Source: Croceicoccus gelatinilyticus
GTDB taxonomy: Bacteria > Pseudomonadota > Alphaproteobacteria > Sphingomonadales > Sphingomonadaceae
Direction of reading: 5' to 3'
Length of the DNA: 64,000 nt
Assembly: GCF_018398395.1 (NCBI RefSeq)
Contig: NZ_JAHCBF010000001.1
Coordinates: forward strand, 248,001 to 312,000
The translations under genes and the position numbers were made by a program. Below the pieces are notes generated by a model. The model was not told where the DNA came from, ran no database searches, and saw only the letters and a list, made by a program, of their open reading frames with translations. Positions 43,554-51,297 of this stretch are shown here, piece by piece; positions within the stretch are counted from its first letter, which is position 1; each line of letters starts with the position of its first letter.

Positions 43554-44531
43554 GTGAGGGATGTTGTTCGTCTTAAGCGCGCGGGGGTCGATGACCAGGA
43601 GCTTGTCTGGGCGATTCTCGATCAGAGTCCGGACTGCATCAAGGTCCTGAGCCTCGATGGCGAGCTTGAGTACATGAATCCCAACGGCCGCCATGCCATG
43701 CAAATCGACGATTTCTCGGCCGTGGCGGGGCGCAAGCTTGTGACCTTGTGGCCTGAAGAAAGCCAGATTGCGCTGACCGGGGCGATTACCGAAAGTGCCA
43801 AGGGCCGCAAAACCCGTTTCGAAGCATACTGTCCGACCGCCAAGGGCGAAGACCGCTGGTGGGAGGTTCTCGTCAGCCCGATCCGCGATGCGCATGGCTG
43901 GCCTTCCCATATCCTGTGCACGTCACGCGATGTCACGCAGTATCGCCGACGCGACGGACGCACCGATGAAGCCGAACTCATTCACAAGGCTTCGAACCAG
44001 CTGGCGCTGATCGGCGCGCTGTCGCGCATATCGCTTGGCAACGATCCGCTGGGTCGCGCCCGTTCGGAGCGTCTGATGGAACGCCTCGACCGGCTGAACG
44101 TCGCACTGGGCCTGTCAGCAGGTTCTGGCTCGAAGATGCTGGCGCTGTCGGATTTGCTCGACCGGATTCTTGCTGCACCACGCAAGTCAGAGCGTTTCTC
44201 CATGTCCAAGGGGCAACGCGGCCAGATTGATGCCGAGACGGCGCGTACGGTCGCCATGGTGCTTGGCGAACTGGAGTCGAACGCCAATGTGTACGGCGCG
44301 CTTTCGGGGAAGGGTGGCAAGATCGACCTGCGCATCACCGAAAGCGGTGACGAGGCCGAGTTCATCTGGCGTGAATGGCTGGATACGGCCCCTGCGGGGG
44401 ACATGGTCCCCGGCACGGGTCTGCGCCTCATCATGCGCATGTCGGCTGCGCTGCCGGGCCCGGCGACGCATACCTGGGATGCGGAGGGCCTGACGGTCAC
44501 TTTCCGCATTCCGCTCGTACCCGCCGCCTGA
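43554..44531 (+). CDS. PAS-HWE family sensor histidine kinase
   Basis: 325 residues, cytosolic. N-terminal PAS domain (~15-130: WAILDQSPDCIKVLSLDGELEY, then a C-terminal SRDVTQYR). The dimerisation helix has phospho-acceptor His144 in ELIHKASNQLALIGAL. The ATP domain keeps Asn243 in GELESNANVYGALS, the W272-R-E274 pair that names the HWE class, and GTGLRLIM. Unusual: the HEL of the HELATNA-type N-box is GEL here. HWE kinases in sphingomonads often phosphorylate PhyR to start the general stress response; that link is inferred. The start GTG at 43554 has no strong ribosome site, so the exact N-terminus is uncertain. Confidence 0.8.
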   Translation: MRDVVRLKRAGVDDQELVWAILDQSPDCIKVLSLDGELEYMNPNGRHAMQIDDFSAVAGRKLVTLWPEESQIALTGAITESAKGRKTRFEAYCPTAKGEDRWWEVLVSPIRDAHGWPSHILCTSRDVTQYRRRDGRTDEAELIHKASNQLALIGALSRISLGNDPLGRARSERLMERLDRLNVALGLSAGSGSKMLALSDLLDRILAAPRKSERFSMSKGQRGQIDAETARTVAMVLGELESNANVYGALSGKGGKIDLRITESGDEAEFIWREWLDTAPAGDMVPGTGLRLIMRMSAALPGPATHTWDAEGLTVTFRIPLVPAA

Positions 44532-44537
44532 TCAGTC

Positions 44538-45296
44538 CTAGAAGCTGTCCTTCGCACTCCTGAGCGCGGCGAAGGTTTGCACCGCATTGCCGCCGCCCCA
44601 GCGCGCCTGCATGTCGGGATCGTCTGCACGCAGGAACGGGTTCGTCGCGATTTCGCGGCTGAGGCGGGCAGGGACCGTCGGGATGCCGCGGCTGCGTCGC
44701 TCCACGATCTCCTGCGCATAGTCCTGCAAGGCGGCATTTTCGGGGTCTGCGTGCAGGGCAAATCCCGCATTCGCCTCGGTATATTCGTGCGCGCAGTAAA
44801 GCAGCGTTTCGTCCGGAAGTTCGCGGATGCGCTTCAGGCTTTGCCAGAATTGTTCCGGATTGCCTTCGAACATGCGTCCACAGCCGAGGGCGAAAATAGA
44901 ATCACCGACGAACGCGACCCCGGCTTCGGGAAGGTAGTAGGCGATGTGGCCATGCGTATGGCCGCCAACGTCGATCACATAGGCCTCATGATCGCCGAAA
45001 TGCACGACATTGCCTCCTTCAACCGTCGTATCAATCGCCGCGATCTTTTCCGCGTCGCCAACGGGCGCAGTTACCTTGCAGCCTGTCGCAGCCTTGATCG
45101 CCTCGTTCCCGCCGGCGTGGTCGGGGTGCCAGTGCGTGTTCCAGATCTGCGTGATCTGCCAGCCGCGCGCCGCCGCCTCGTGCATGTAGGCTGCCGCGTC
45201 GGGCGTATCGATGCACACGGTCTCGTTGCTGTCGGTGTCATGCAGCAGATAGCCATAGTTGTCCGACAGGCAGGGGAACTGGTGGACTTCGATCAT
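44538..45296 (-). CDS. gloB: Hydroxyacylglutathione hydrolase (glyoxalase II)
   Basis: 252 residues of the metallo-beta-lactamase fold, cleaving S-lactoylglutathione to D-lactate and glutathione. The binuclear metal motif is NTHWHPDHAGG; further ligands lie in GGHTHGHIAYY, FVGDSIFALGCGRMFEG and YCAHEYTEANAGF, all intact. The ATG at 45296 has GAGGAG just upstream. It ends 6 bp from the converging HWE kinase. Confidence 0.95.
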   Translation of the reverse strand: MIEVHQFPCLSDNYGYLLHDTDSNETVCIDTPDAAAYMHEAAARGWQITQIWNTHWHPDHAGGNEAIKAATGCKVTAPVGDAEKIAAIDTTVEGGNVVHFGDHEAYVIDVGGHTHGHIAYYLPEAGVAFVGDSIFALGCGRMFEGNPEQFWQSLKRIRELPDETLLYCAHEYTEANAGFALHADPENAALQDYAQEIVERRSRGIPTVPARLSREIATNPFLRADDPDMQARWGGGNAVQTFAALRSAKDSF

Positions 45297-45347
45297 CGGG
45301 TGCTCCTCTTCCGTACCTCCAGATAGGGACGCGGGAGGCACAAAGCA

Positions 45348-45381
45348 AAAGGCCCGCCGGCAAAATGCGCGGCGGGCCTTT
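45348..45381 (-). terminator. Terminator downstream of rpsA
   Basis: Perfect 12-bp arms AAAGGCCCGCCG and CGGCGGGCCTTT with a 10-nt loop; T-rich on both sides (minus TTTTGCTTT, plus TTTCGTTTTT). The upstream minus-strand gene is rpsA, 125 bp away. Confidence 0.85.
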
Positions 45382-45405
45382 CGTTTTTACCGGGGCCGGG
45401 AAGCC

Positions 45406-45428
45406 GTCACGGGAGTAAATCCCGTGAC
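45406..45428 (-). other. Perfect 9-bp hairpin between rpsA and its terminator
   Basis: GTCACGGGA-GTAAA-TCCCGTGAC. No T-run follows on either strand. It lies in the rpsA 3' untranslated region, 78 bp past the stop, and could be an mRNA stability or protein-binding element. Confidence 0.6.
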
Positions 45429-45505
45429 GTCAGACGGGCTGCGCCCGCTGGCCGGCCTCGTGGCTGGTCGGCGCAGGCATTCGCCTGCACCGCCGCCATT
45501 TCGGC

Positions 45506-47212
45506 TCAGTTCTTGCCCTTGAGGGCTTCGCCGAGGATGTCGCCGAGCGAAGCGCCCGAGTCCGACGAACCGTACTGTTCGACAGCCTGCTTCTCTTCGG
45601 CGATCTGACGCGCCTTGATCGAGAAGTTGGGCTTCTTGGTGCGGTCGAAACCGGTGACCATCGCGTCGACCTTCTGGCCGGTCTGGAAGCGGTCGGGACG
45701 CTGTTCGTCACGATCGCGGCCGAGGTCCGAACGCTTGATGAAGCCGGTTGCGCCATCGTCGCCGACTTGGACTTCGAGACCGCCATCGCGGACTTCGAGA
45801 ACGGTGACGGTGACGACTTCGCCGCGACGCAGGCCCGTGCCGCCCGGAGCCGCGCCGACTGCCGGTGCGCCCTTTTCGAGCTGCTTCATGCCGAGGCTGA
45901 TGCGTTCCTTGTCGACATCGACGTCGAGAACGACGGCTTCGACTTCTTCACCCTTGCGGTGCAGGGCAAGCGCGTCTTCGCCCGAGATGCCCCATGCGAT
46001 GTCCGACATGTGAACCATGCCGTCGACGTCGCCCGGAAGGCCGATGAACAGGCCGAATTCGGTCGCGTTCTTGACTTCACCGGTGACGGTCGAGCCGACG
46101 GGGTGCTTCTCTGCGAAGTCGTCCCACGGGTTCGACTGGGCCTGCTTGAGGCCGAGCGAGATGCGGCGCTTGTCGGCGTCGACCTCGAGGACCATGACTT
46201 CGACTTCCTGCGAGGTCGAGACGATCTTGCCCGGGTGGACGTTCTTCTTGGTCCAGCTCATTTCCGAAACGTGGACGAGGCCTTCGATGCCCGCTTCCAG
46301 TTCGACGAATGCGCCGTATTCGGTGATGTTGGTGACGGTGCCCGTCAGCTTCGCGCCGACCGGGTACTTCACGCCAACGCCATCCCACGGATCGCTTTCA
46401 AGCTGCTTCATGCCCAGCGAGATGCGCTGCGTGTCCGAGTTGATGCGGACGATCTGGACAGTGACGGTGTCGCCGATGTTCACCACCTCGTTCGGGTGGT
46501 TGACGCGCTTGTAGCTCATGTCGGTGACGTGGAGCAGGCCGTCGATGCCGCCGAGGTCGACGAACGCACCGTAGTCGGTGATGTTCTTGACGACGCCGTC
46601 GATGACCTGGCCTTCTTCCAGGTTGCCGATGAGTTCGCTGCGCTGTTCGGCGCGGGTTTCTTCAAGGACGGCGCGACGCGAGACAACGATGTTGCCGCGG
46701 CGACGGTCCATCTTGAGGATCTGGAACGGCTGCGGAATGCCCATCAGCGGGGCAATGTCGCGGACCGGACGGATGTCGACCTGCGAGCCGGGCAGGAAGG
46801 CCACGGCGCCGTCGAGGTCGACGGTGAAGCCGCCCTTCACGCGGCCGAAGATCTGGCCTTCGACGCGCTTGCCTTCGCCGAACTCGTTCTCGAGGCGGTC
46901 CCAGGCAGCTTCGCGGCGGGCGCGGTCGCGCGACAGCATCGCTTCGCCGTCGGCGTTTTCGACGCGGTCGACATAGACTTCGACTTCGTCGCCGACCTTC
47001 AGGCCGTGCTCTTCACCCTGGCGGGCGAATTCGGCGAGGCGGACGCGGCCTTCGCTCTTCAGACCGACGTCGATGACGGCCTTGTCGTTTTCAATTGCGG
47101 TGACGGTGCCCTTGACGACGCGGCCTTCGAAGCCGCCATCGGCCTCGTTACCAAGCATGTCGTCGAGCATTTTCGCGAAATCATCGCGAGTCGGGTTTGC
47201 CGAAGTGGCCAT
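45506..47212 (-). CDS. rpsA: 30S ribosomal protein S1
   Basis: 568 residues with six S1/OB repeats (first from GRVVKGTVTAIENDKAV; the third and fourth near NITDYGAFVDLGGIDGLLHVTDMS and NITEYGAFVELEAGIEGLVHVSEMS). It binds mRNA leaders and feeds them to the ribosome. The family length is ~560. The start ATG lacks a strong Shine-Dalgarno, usual for rpsA, which is autoregulated. It follows cmk by 242 bp on the same strand. Confidence 0.97.
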   Translation of the reverse strand: MATSANPTRDDFAKMLDDMLGNEADGGFEGRVVKGTVTAIENDKAVIDVGLKSEGRVRLAEFARQGEEHGLKVGDEVEVYVDRVENADGEAMLSRDRARREAAWDRLENEFGEGKRVEGQIFGRVKGGFTVDLDGAVAFLPGSQVDIRPVRDIAPLMGIPQPFQILKMDRRRGNIVVSRRAVLEETRAEQRSELIGNLEEGQVIDGVVKNITDYGAFVDLGGIDGLLHVTDMSYKRVNHPNEVVNIGDTVTVQIVRINSDTQRISLGMKQLESDPWDGVGVKYPVGAKLTGTVTNITEYGAFVELEAGIEGLVHVSEMSWTKKNVHPGKIVSTSQEVEVMVLEVDADKRRISLGLKQAQSNPWDDFAEKHPVGSTVTGEVKNATEFGLFIGLPGDVDGMVHMSDIAWGISGEDALALHRKGEEVEAVVLDVDVDKERISLGMKQLEKGAPAVGAAPGGTGLRRGEVVTVTVLEVRDGGLEVQVGDDGATGFIKRSDLGRDRDEQRPDRFQTGQKVDAMVTGFDRTKKPNFSIKARQIAEEKQAVEQYGSSDSGASLGDILGEALKGKN

Positions 47213-47454
47213 TGTTTGGGGTATTCCCGTTTATCGATTTTTCCGGCCAGGCGGTTTTTCCGCCGGTCTTTCCTCCGCCATAAGCACCATTGCCTTGGCG
47301 GGCCAAAAGGGCCGAACTGCCGAGGGCGCCGAATGCGGTCCACGGCATCCGTCAAGCCACAAGGGCTTTCGGGACCGCGCGCCGTTACGCCCATCGGGCG
47401 CAGAAGGCAAGGTAAAAGGCGGTTTTGCGCGATTATCGCGGTGTCGCTGCGACG

Positions 47455-48084
47455 TTACCTTTTCGCAGCCAGCGCTTCTTCGACCAGCCGGATCGCTTCG
47501 GCGACCGAGGCCTTGGCGTTGAGGTCCGAATTGTCGAGCAGGATCGCATCCGCGGCTTCGACCAGTGGCGCCTCGGCGCGGTTGCGGTCGCGTTCATCAC
47601 GAGCAGCAAGGTCGGCGCGGATTTCTTCAAGCGTGACTTCGTGGCCGCGCGACAGGCTCTCGGCATAGCGGCGGTCGGCGCGAGCGGCGACGCTGGCGGT
47701 GACGAACAATTTCACGTCGGCATCGGGCGCGATCACCGTGCCGATGTCGCGGCCGTCGAGAACCGCGCCGCCGGGCTGCGCGGCAAAGGCGCGCTGGCGT
47801 TCGAGCAGCGCGGCACGCACACCCTTGTGGACCGAGACACGGCTGGCCAGCGCGCCGCTGGCTTCGCTGCGGAGGTCGGGATCATCGAGCAGGCTGTCAG
47901 GAAACTCGACCGCGCGAACGGCATCGAGTGGATCGTCGGGATTGCCGCTGTTCAGCGCGGTTTGCTTTCCCACGGCGCGATAGAGCAGGCCAGTATCGAG
48001 ATGCGGCAGGCCGAAATGCGCGGCCAGCGCCTTGGCGATCGTGCCCTTGCCCGATGCGGTCGGTCCGTCGACGGCGATGATCAT
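47455..48084 (-). CDS. cmk: Cytidylate kinase
   Basis: 209 residues; phosphorylates (d)CMP. P-loop AVDGPTASGKGTIAK at the N-terminus; GLLYRAVG, DGRDIGTVIAPDA and the lid region (RDERDRNRAEAPL) are typical. The ATG at 48084 overlaps the upstream membrane-protein stop by 4 bp. Order aroA-(orf)-cmk followed by rpsA. Confidence 0.96.
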   Translation of the reverse strand: MIIAVDGPTASGKGTIAKALAAHFGLPHLDTGLLYRAVGKQTALNSGNPDDPLDAVRAVEFPDSLLDDPDLRSEASGALASRVSVHKGVRAALLERQRAFAAQPGGAVLDGRDIGTVIAPDADVKLFVTASVAARADRRYAESLSRGHEVTLEEIRADLAARDERDRNRAEAPLVEAADAILLDNSDLNAKASVAEAIRLVEEALAAKR

Positions 48085-48335
48085 GCGGTTCTCCGCGCCT
48101 TGAGTGCCTTGGCGATGCCCCAGATGGCAATCGCGGCCCAGAACCCTTCGAGCACCATCGAGGGCAGGTTGGGGTGATAGTAGAGTGAAATCGCCAGCAG
48201 GATCGCGCCGGTAAGGTTGACGCCGTGCTGCACGAACGGGTTCGGGTCCGCCTTTCCGGTCATGTAGGCATAGGCGAAGATAATGCAGGCCATGCCGACG
48301 AAGCCGATCAGGGTCGGGATGTCGAGCGCGGTCAT
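48081..48335 (-). CDS. Small membrane protein (CBU_0592-like) between aroA and cmk
   Basis: 84 residues with three hydrophobic segments (IPTLIGFVGMACIIFAYAYM; LTGAILLAISLYY; VLEGFWAAIAIWGIAKAL) and a basic end. The layout (an N-G-A motif in the second helix and a W in the third) resembles the CBU_0592 family of small membrane proteins, whose function is not known. Both ends overlap neighbours by 4 bp (ATGA with aroA's stop upstream and with cmk downstream), so it is translated with them. Confidence 0.75.
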   Translation of the reverse strand: MTALDIPTLIGFVGMACIIFAYAYMTGKADPNPFVQHGVNLTGAILLAISLYYHPNLPSMVLEGFWAAIAIWGIAKALKARRTA

Positions 48336-49669
48336 GCCGCCGAAGCCTGCGCCAGAAGCGCCTCGAACGTCGGGAAGCTGGTGGCGATGGGCGAGGTGTC
48401 GTCGATCTCCACCCCGTCACGGCTGGCAAGCCCTGCGACCGCCATGCTCATCGCGATGCGGTGGTCGAGGTGCGTGGTCACGCGATCGCCCGAAGTGCCG
48501 GGCAGAGGTTCGCCGCCGGTGCCTTCGATGACGAGGCCGTCCTCGCGCTCCTCGATCTTCGCGCCGGCCAGCGTCAGCGCCTCGGCCATCGCGGTCAGGC
48601 GATCCGATTCCTTGACGCGCAGTTCGTCGAGCCCCGTCGTGACGGTGCGGCCCTTGGCCAGCGAGGCGGCGACGAAGAGCACGGGGAACTCGTCGATCAT
48701 CGACGGTGCGACTGCGGGATCGACTTCGATGCCGGAAAGATCGGAGTGACGGACACGAAGGTCGGCAACCGGCTCGCCGCCGACATCGCGGCGGTCCAGT
48801 TCTTCGATCGAGCCGCCCATGGCGCGCAGCACGTCGAACAGCGCGGCACGAGTGGGGTTGAGACCGACATTGGCGACGACAAGATCCGATCCCGGCACGA
48901 GCAGCGCGGCGACGACGAAGAATGCGGCGGACGAAGGATCGCCCGGCACGATGATGTCTTGCGGTTTCAGCTCTGCCTCGCCGCGGATGTCGATGATTCG
49001 CGTGCCGTCGACTTCCTCGACAGTCAGTTCGGCGCCGAATCCGGTCAGCATGCGTTCTGTGTGATCGCGGGTGGCGACCGGTTCGATAACGCGGGTCACG
49101 CCAGGCGTGTTGAGCCCTGCCAGAAGCACCGCGCTTTTTACCTGGGCGCTGGCGACGGGCAGGCGGTATTCGATTGCGACGGCAGGGTGCGCGCCGCGCA
49201 TGGTGAGCGGCAGGCGGCCGCCGGGGCTCGACGTGAAATCGGCACCCATTAGCGAAAGCGGTTCGATCACGCGGCCCATCGGACGCTTTGAAAGACTGGC
49301 ATCGCCGGTGAAGGTCGCGGTGATGCCGTGGCTTGCGACAAGACCCATCAAGAGCCGCGTGGAAGTGCCGGAATTGCCCATTTCAAGCGCGGTTTCGGGC
49401 TGAAGCAGTCCGCCCACGCCAACGCCGTCGATGGTCCATGTGCCATCGTCGCTGCGCACGATCGTCGCACCCATGGCCCGCAGCGCACCGGCCGTGGCCA
49501 TCACGTCCTCACCTTCCAGCAGGCCCTTTGCCGTCGTGCGGCCGACTGCCAGAGCGCCGAACATGAGCGAACGGTGGCTGATCGACTTGTCGCCCGGAAC
49601 GGCGATGCGTCCCGTCAGCGGCGCGCCCGGCAGGAAACGGCGCGGGGTAGGGGTATTTGCGTGGCTCAT
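48332..49669 (-). CDS. aroA: 3-phosphoshikimate 1-carboxyvinyltransferase (EPSP synthase)
   Basis: 445 residues; sixth step of the shikimate pathway. Substrate-binding motifs: PGDKSISHRSLMFGALA, LEMGNSGTSTRLLMG, QVKSAVLLAGL, and LRVKESDRLTAMAEAL. The glyphosate-site loop reads GNSGTSTRL, a form in which an Ala replaces none of the usual Gly residues; class assignment is not attempted. First of a coupled set with a membrane protein and cmk. Confidence 0.96.
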   Translation of the reverse strand: MSHANTPTPRRFLPGAPLTGRIAVPGDKSISHRSLMFGALAVGRTTAKGLLEGEDVMATAGALRAMGATIVRSDDGTWTIDGVGVGGLLQPETALEMGNSGTSTRLLMGLVASHGITATFTGDASLSKRPMGRVIEPLSLMGADFTSSPGGRLPLTMRGAHPAVAIEYRLPVASAQVKSAVLLAGLNTPGVTRVIEPVATRDHTERMLTGFGAELTVEEVDGTRIIDIRGEAELKPQDIIVPGDPSSAAFFVVAALLVPGSDLVVANVGLNPTRAALFDVLRAMGGSIEELDRRDVGGEPVADLRVRHSDLSGIEVDPAVAPSMIDEFPVLFVAASLAKGRTVTTGLDELRVKESDRLTAMAEALTLAGAKIEEREDGLVIEGTGGEPLPGTSGDRVTTHLDHRIAMSMAVAGLASRDGVEIDDTSPIATSFPTFEALLAQASAA

Positions 49670-49708
49670 GGCTGTCCGTCGGTCGCGGGTATGGCGGCGG
49701 CTTTTGAC

Positions 49709-49722
49709 AGGGGCGCGCCCCT
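49709..49722. promoter_or_regulatory. 14-bp perfect palindrome in the aroA / zinc-ribbon divergent region
   Basis: AGGGGCGCGCCCCT. On the plus strand its first base is the last base of a consensus -35 (TTGACA, 49704-49709), but no good -10 follows. It may be an operator between the divergent genes or a chance GC-rich palindrome. Confidence 0.3.
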
Positions 49723-49844
49723 ATGGCAAGGCGCGCGCTTCCCGGTGGGGACAGGGCGCTTGAAGCCCCGGCTCCGCCTGCCCAGATTATTGCAGCAATC
49801 AAGGCGCCGCCGAAGCGGGGGCGCGGTTTCGAACGAGGATATTC

Positions 49845-50159
49845 ATGGTCAAGCCCGAATGGGGTGCGAAGCACACCTGCCCGAAGTGCGGCACCCGCTT
49901 CTACGATCTCGGCAAGGACGATCCGGTTACCTGCATCGAGTGCGGTAACGAGTGGACGCCCGAACCCGTGCTGAAGTCGAAGCAGCCGATTCCCTTCGAG
50001 GAACAGAAGGACGAATCGAAGCAGAACGACGACGATCTGGCGGATGACGATCTCGACATCGACGAGGATGACGATTCGCCCGACAACGACGTCGATCTTG
50101 GCGGTGACGACGATCTTGGCGTTGCCAAGGCCAAGGACGACGACGACGACGAAACGTGA
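49845..50159 (+). CDS. FYDLN-acid domain zinc-ribbon protein (TIGR02300 type)
   Basis: 104 residues. An N-terminal zinc ribbon with two CxxC pairs (CPKCGTRFYDLG and CIECGNEW) is followed by a proline linker (PEPVLKSKQPIPFEEQ) and a very acidic, Asp-dominated tail (~residues 55-104). This matches the alphaproteobacterial TIGR02300 family of unknown function; the name motif FYDLN appears as FYDLG. ACGAGGAT lies upstream of the ATG. A terminator follows. Confidence 0.9.
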   Translation: MVKPEWGAKHTCPKCGTRFYDLGKDDPVTCIECGNEWTPEPVLKSKQPIPFEEQKDESKQNDDDLADDDLDIDEDDDSPDNDVDLGGDDDLGVAKAKDDDDDET

Positions 50160-50165
50160 TTGTCT

Positions 50166-50210
50166 GGCGCGCGGTCGGGCCAGTTGCGCCCGATTGCGCG
50201 CCGGCTTTTT
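50166..50210 (+). terminator. Terminator of the zinc-ribbon protein gene
   Basis: Long GC-rich stem: GGCGCGC and TCGGG in the left arm pair with CCCGA and GCGCGCC in the right arm (one internal mismatch pair), followed by GGCTTTTT. Confidence 0.75.
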
Positions 50211-50231
50211 CCGGCAGGGCGAATTTTCCTC

Positions 50232-50260
50232 TTGCCAGCGAAAAAGGCTCTCCCTAAAGA
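50232..50260 (+). promoter_or_regulatory. Putative promoter of tRNA-Ala
   Basis: TTGCCA, 17 bp, TAAAGA, about 65 bp before the mature tRNA. A hairpin GGCTCT/AGAGCC (50246-50263) overlaps the spacer and -10. Confidence 0.45.
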
Positions 50261-50324
50261 GCCGCTTCCCGACGCGGTCGGGATCGCGATGCCTCCCAGG
50301 GCACTCGCAAATCGATGGAAAAAT

Positions 50325-50400
<76 letters not shown>

Positions 50401-50463
50401 TCGACCTTCCTTCCGAAACAATTTGACCGCTCGTGCGCTGATGCTTCCGAAAGGAACATTCGT

Positions 50464-51297
50464 ATGGCCGCACGCGCATATTGGCAGGGTCAGATCAGGC
50501 TGGCGCTCGTCTCGATTCCGGTGGAGGCCTATGCCGCCACGAAATCGGGCGCGAAGATCAGTTTCAATCAGATCCACGAACCTTCGGGCAAGCGCATCGC
50601 CTATGAAAAAGTCGTGCCCGGCATAGGCCCGGTGGACCGCGACGACATCATCAAGGGCTACGAGATTTCCAAGGGCAACTACGTGTTGCTGGATCAGGAG
50701 GAGATCGAGGCGGTCAAGATCGAGAGCAAGAAGACGCTGGAACTCGTCCAGTTCGTCGATTCGTGCGAGATCGATCCGCTCTATTTCGAAAAGCCCTATT
50801 ATGTCGCACCTGCCGACGACTTGGCCGAGGAAGCTTTCGTCGTCCTGCGCGAAGCATTGCGCAAGGCGAAGAAGGTCGGGCTGGGGCAGCTTTCGGTGCG
50901 CGGTCGCGAAGTGCTGGTGGCGATCAAGCCGTGCGGCAAAGGGCTGCTGATGGAGACGCTTCGCTATGCCGACGAGGTCCGGCAGGGACAGGCGTTCTTT
51001 GCCGATATCGAAGAGAGCAAGCCGAAGAAGGAACTGCTCGACCTTGCCACCACGCTGATCGACCAGCGCAGCGCGCCCTTCGATGCGAGCGAATTTCACG
51101 ACCGCTATGCCGATGCGCTCAGGAAGCTGATCGACAAGAAGGCGAAATCGAAGTCGGGCAAGAAGATTATCGAGGACGTGGACGAGCCATCGGGCAAGTC
51201 GGGCTCCAACGTGATCGACCTGATGGCCGCGCTCAAGCAGTCGGTGGGTGACGAAAAGCCCGCCAAGAAGACGACGAGCCGCCGCAAGAGCGCCTGA
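50464..51297 (+). CDS. ku: Non-homologous end joining protein Ku
   Basis: 277 residues; homodimeric ring binding double-strand DNA ends and recruiting LigD. N-terminal YWQGQIRLALVSIPVEAY and the core (FVDSCEIDPLYFEKPYYVAP; RGREVLVAIKPCGKGLLMETLRY) are typical. The C-terminal ~50 residues are Lys-rich, the extension known to bind DNA. AAAGGAACATTCGT precedes the ATG. The stop shares a base with the ligD start (TGATG). Confidence 0.96.
   Translation: MAARAYWQGQIRLALVSIPVEAYAATKSGAKISFNQIHEPSGKRIAYEKVVPGIGPVDRDDIIKGYEISKGNYVLLDQEEIEAVKIESKKTLELVQFVDSCEIDPLYFEKPYYVAPADDLAEEAFVVLREALRKAKKVGLGQLSVRGREVLVAIKPCGKGLLMETLRYADEVRQGQAFFADIEESKPKKELLDLATTLIDQRSAPFDASEFHDRYADALRKLIDKKAKSKSGKKIIEDVDEPSGKSGSNVIDLMAALKQSVGDEKPAKKTTSRRKSA

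Noticed and set aside
45767-47668. A 633-codon open frame antisense to rpsA
   Set aside because: It is the reverse-strand shadow of repeated S1 domains, rich in Asp, Val and Arg with no fold-like pattern.
50401-50463. Sigma-EcfG or LexA control of ku
   Set aside because: GGAAC occurs at 50453 but has no CGTT at 16-17 bp, and no GTTC-N7-GTTC is present.
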